From an uncultured Collinsella sp. (GTDB taxonomy: Bacteria > Actinomycetota > Coriobacteriia > Coriobacteriales > Coriobacteriaceae), in assembly GCA_900751755.1 (NCBI GenBank), contig CAADSP010000008.1:1-32403 (forward strand): a DNA stretch of 32,403 nucleotides. Direction: 5' to 3'. The notes under the pieces are model-generated. The model had not been told where the DNA came from, searched no databases, and saw only the letters and a list, made by a program, of their open reading frames with translations. Positions 32,210 to 32,403 of this stretch are shown in pieces. A program made the translations under genes and the position numbers. Numbering within the stretch: the first letter of the stretch is position 1; every line of letters begins with the position of its first letter.

Positions 32210-32403
32210 ATGGCGCGCTACGATTACAAGTGCACGAGCTGCGGCAACGTGTTTGAGGTTGAACACCCCATGTCCGAGACGCCCGAGGTCGTATGCCCCA
32301 GCTGCGGCGCCCCGGCATCCAAGACGTTCTCGGCCAGCGGCATTAAGTTCGACGGCAGCGGTTTCTACAACACCGACCAGCGCAGTGGCGGCTCCAGCAC
32401 CAG
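32210..32403 (+). CDS. FmdB-family zinc-ribbon protein, N-terminal part (runs off the window)
   Basis: The visible 64 codons read MARYDYKCTSCGNVFEVEHP, then VVCPSCGAPASKTFSASGIKF and a Gly/Ser-rich stretch. Two CxxC pairs (Cys8/11 and Cys29/32) form the single zinc ribbon of the FmdB family of small regulatory-like proteins; the molecular role is mostly unknown. ATG 32210 has AAAGGAAG about five bases upstream. It is probably a separate unit from the glycogen genes, since a hairpin lies between. Confidence 0.9.
   Translation, partial: MARYDYKCTSCGNVFEVEHPMSETPEVVCPSCGAPASKTFSASGIKFDGSGFYNTDQRSGGSST

Overview
The window looks like a chromosomal piece of a gut Coriobacteriia, most likely Collinsella. 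This is inferred from the GC-rich core genes, the firmicute-style glgC/glgD pair in an otherwise actinobacterial-looking glycogen operon, and lysine/alanine-rich protein tails. No 16S or other phylogenetic marker is present to confirm it.

Region 1 (1-16174, all minus strand) is an exopolysaccharide/capsule locus that reads like one long operon. In transcription order it holds a LoaP/NusG-type antiterminator, the initiating undecaprenyl-phosphate sugar transferase, two GT4 glycosyltransferases, a radical SAM/SPASM enzyme, a polysaccharide pyruvyl transferase (PPT), a ferredoxin-FrhB type iron-sulfur protein, a GT2, a GT4-like enzyme, a Wzy-like polymerase, a second PPT, a Wzx flippase, a second ferredoxin-FrhB protein, an acyltransferase split by a -1 frameshift, and the start of rmlA. 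Genes abut or overlap by a few bases. The middle and the distal end are visibly richer in A/T than the flanks, as expected for an exchanged capsule cassette. The roughly 280-nt leader before the antiterminator holds a well-formed three-tier stem-loop, a natural candidate for its RNA target.

Region 2 (16175-18437) holds the leader, a tRNA-Ala(GGC) with its own promoter and terminator, thiamine pyrophosphokinase and a HAD hydrolase, all on the minus strand.

Region 3 (18438-32121, plus strand) is a complete glycogen metabolism cluster: glgB, glgP, glgC, glgD, glgA, then after a terminator a fused GH13-GH77 enzyme. GlgC/GlgD make ADP-glucose, GlgA elongates, GlgB branches, GlgP degrades, and the fused enzyme probably debranches or reshuffles limit dextrins. 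GlgB and especially GlgA carry long histone-H1-like K/A/T tails. A repeated TGGTAAAAC motif sits in the divergent HAD/glgB promoter region and again before the GH13-GH77 gene, suggesting one shared regulator. An FmdB-type zinc-ribbon gene begins at the right edge.

Most unusual signals: (i) a canonical -1 slippery heptamer exactly where the acyltransferase changes frame; (ii) mutually exclusive double hairpins at nearly the same alignment position in both ferredoxin-FrhB paralogs, and again in a GT4 gene; (iii) the leader RNA structure next to the LoaP-like gene; (iv) the polycationic tails on glycogen enzymes; (v) the shared operator-like motif.
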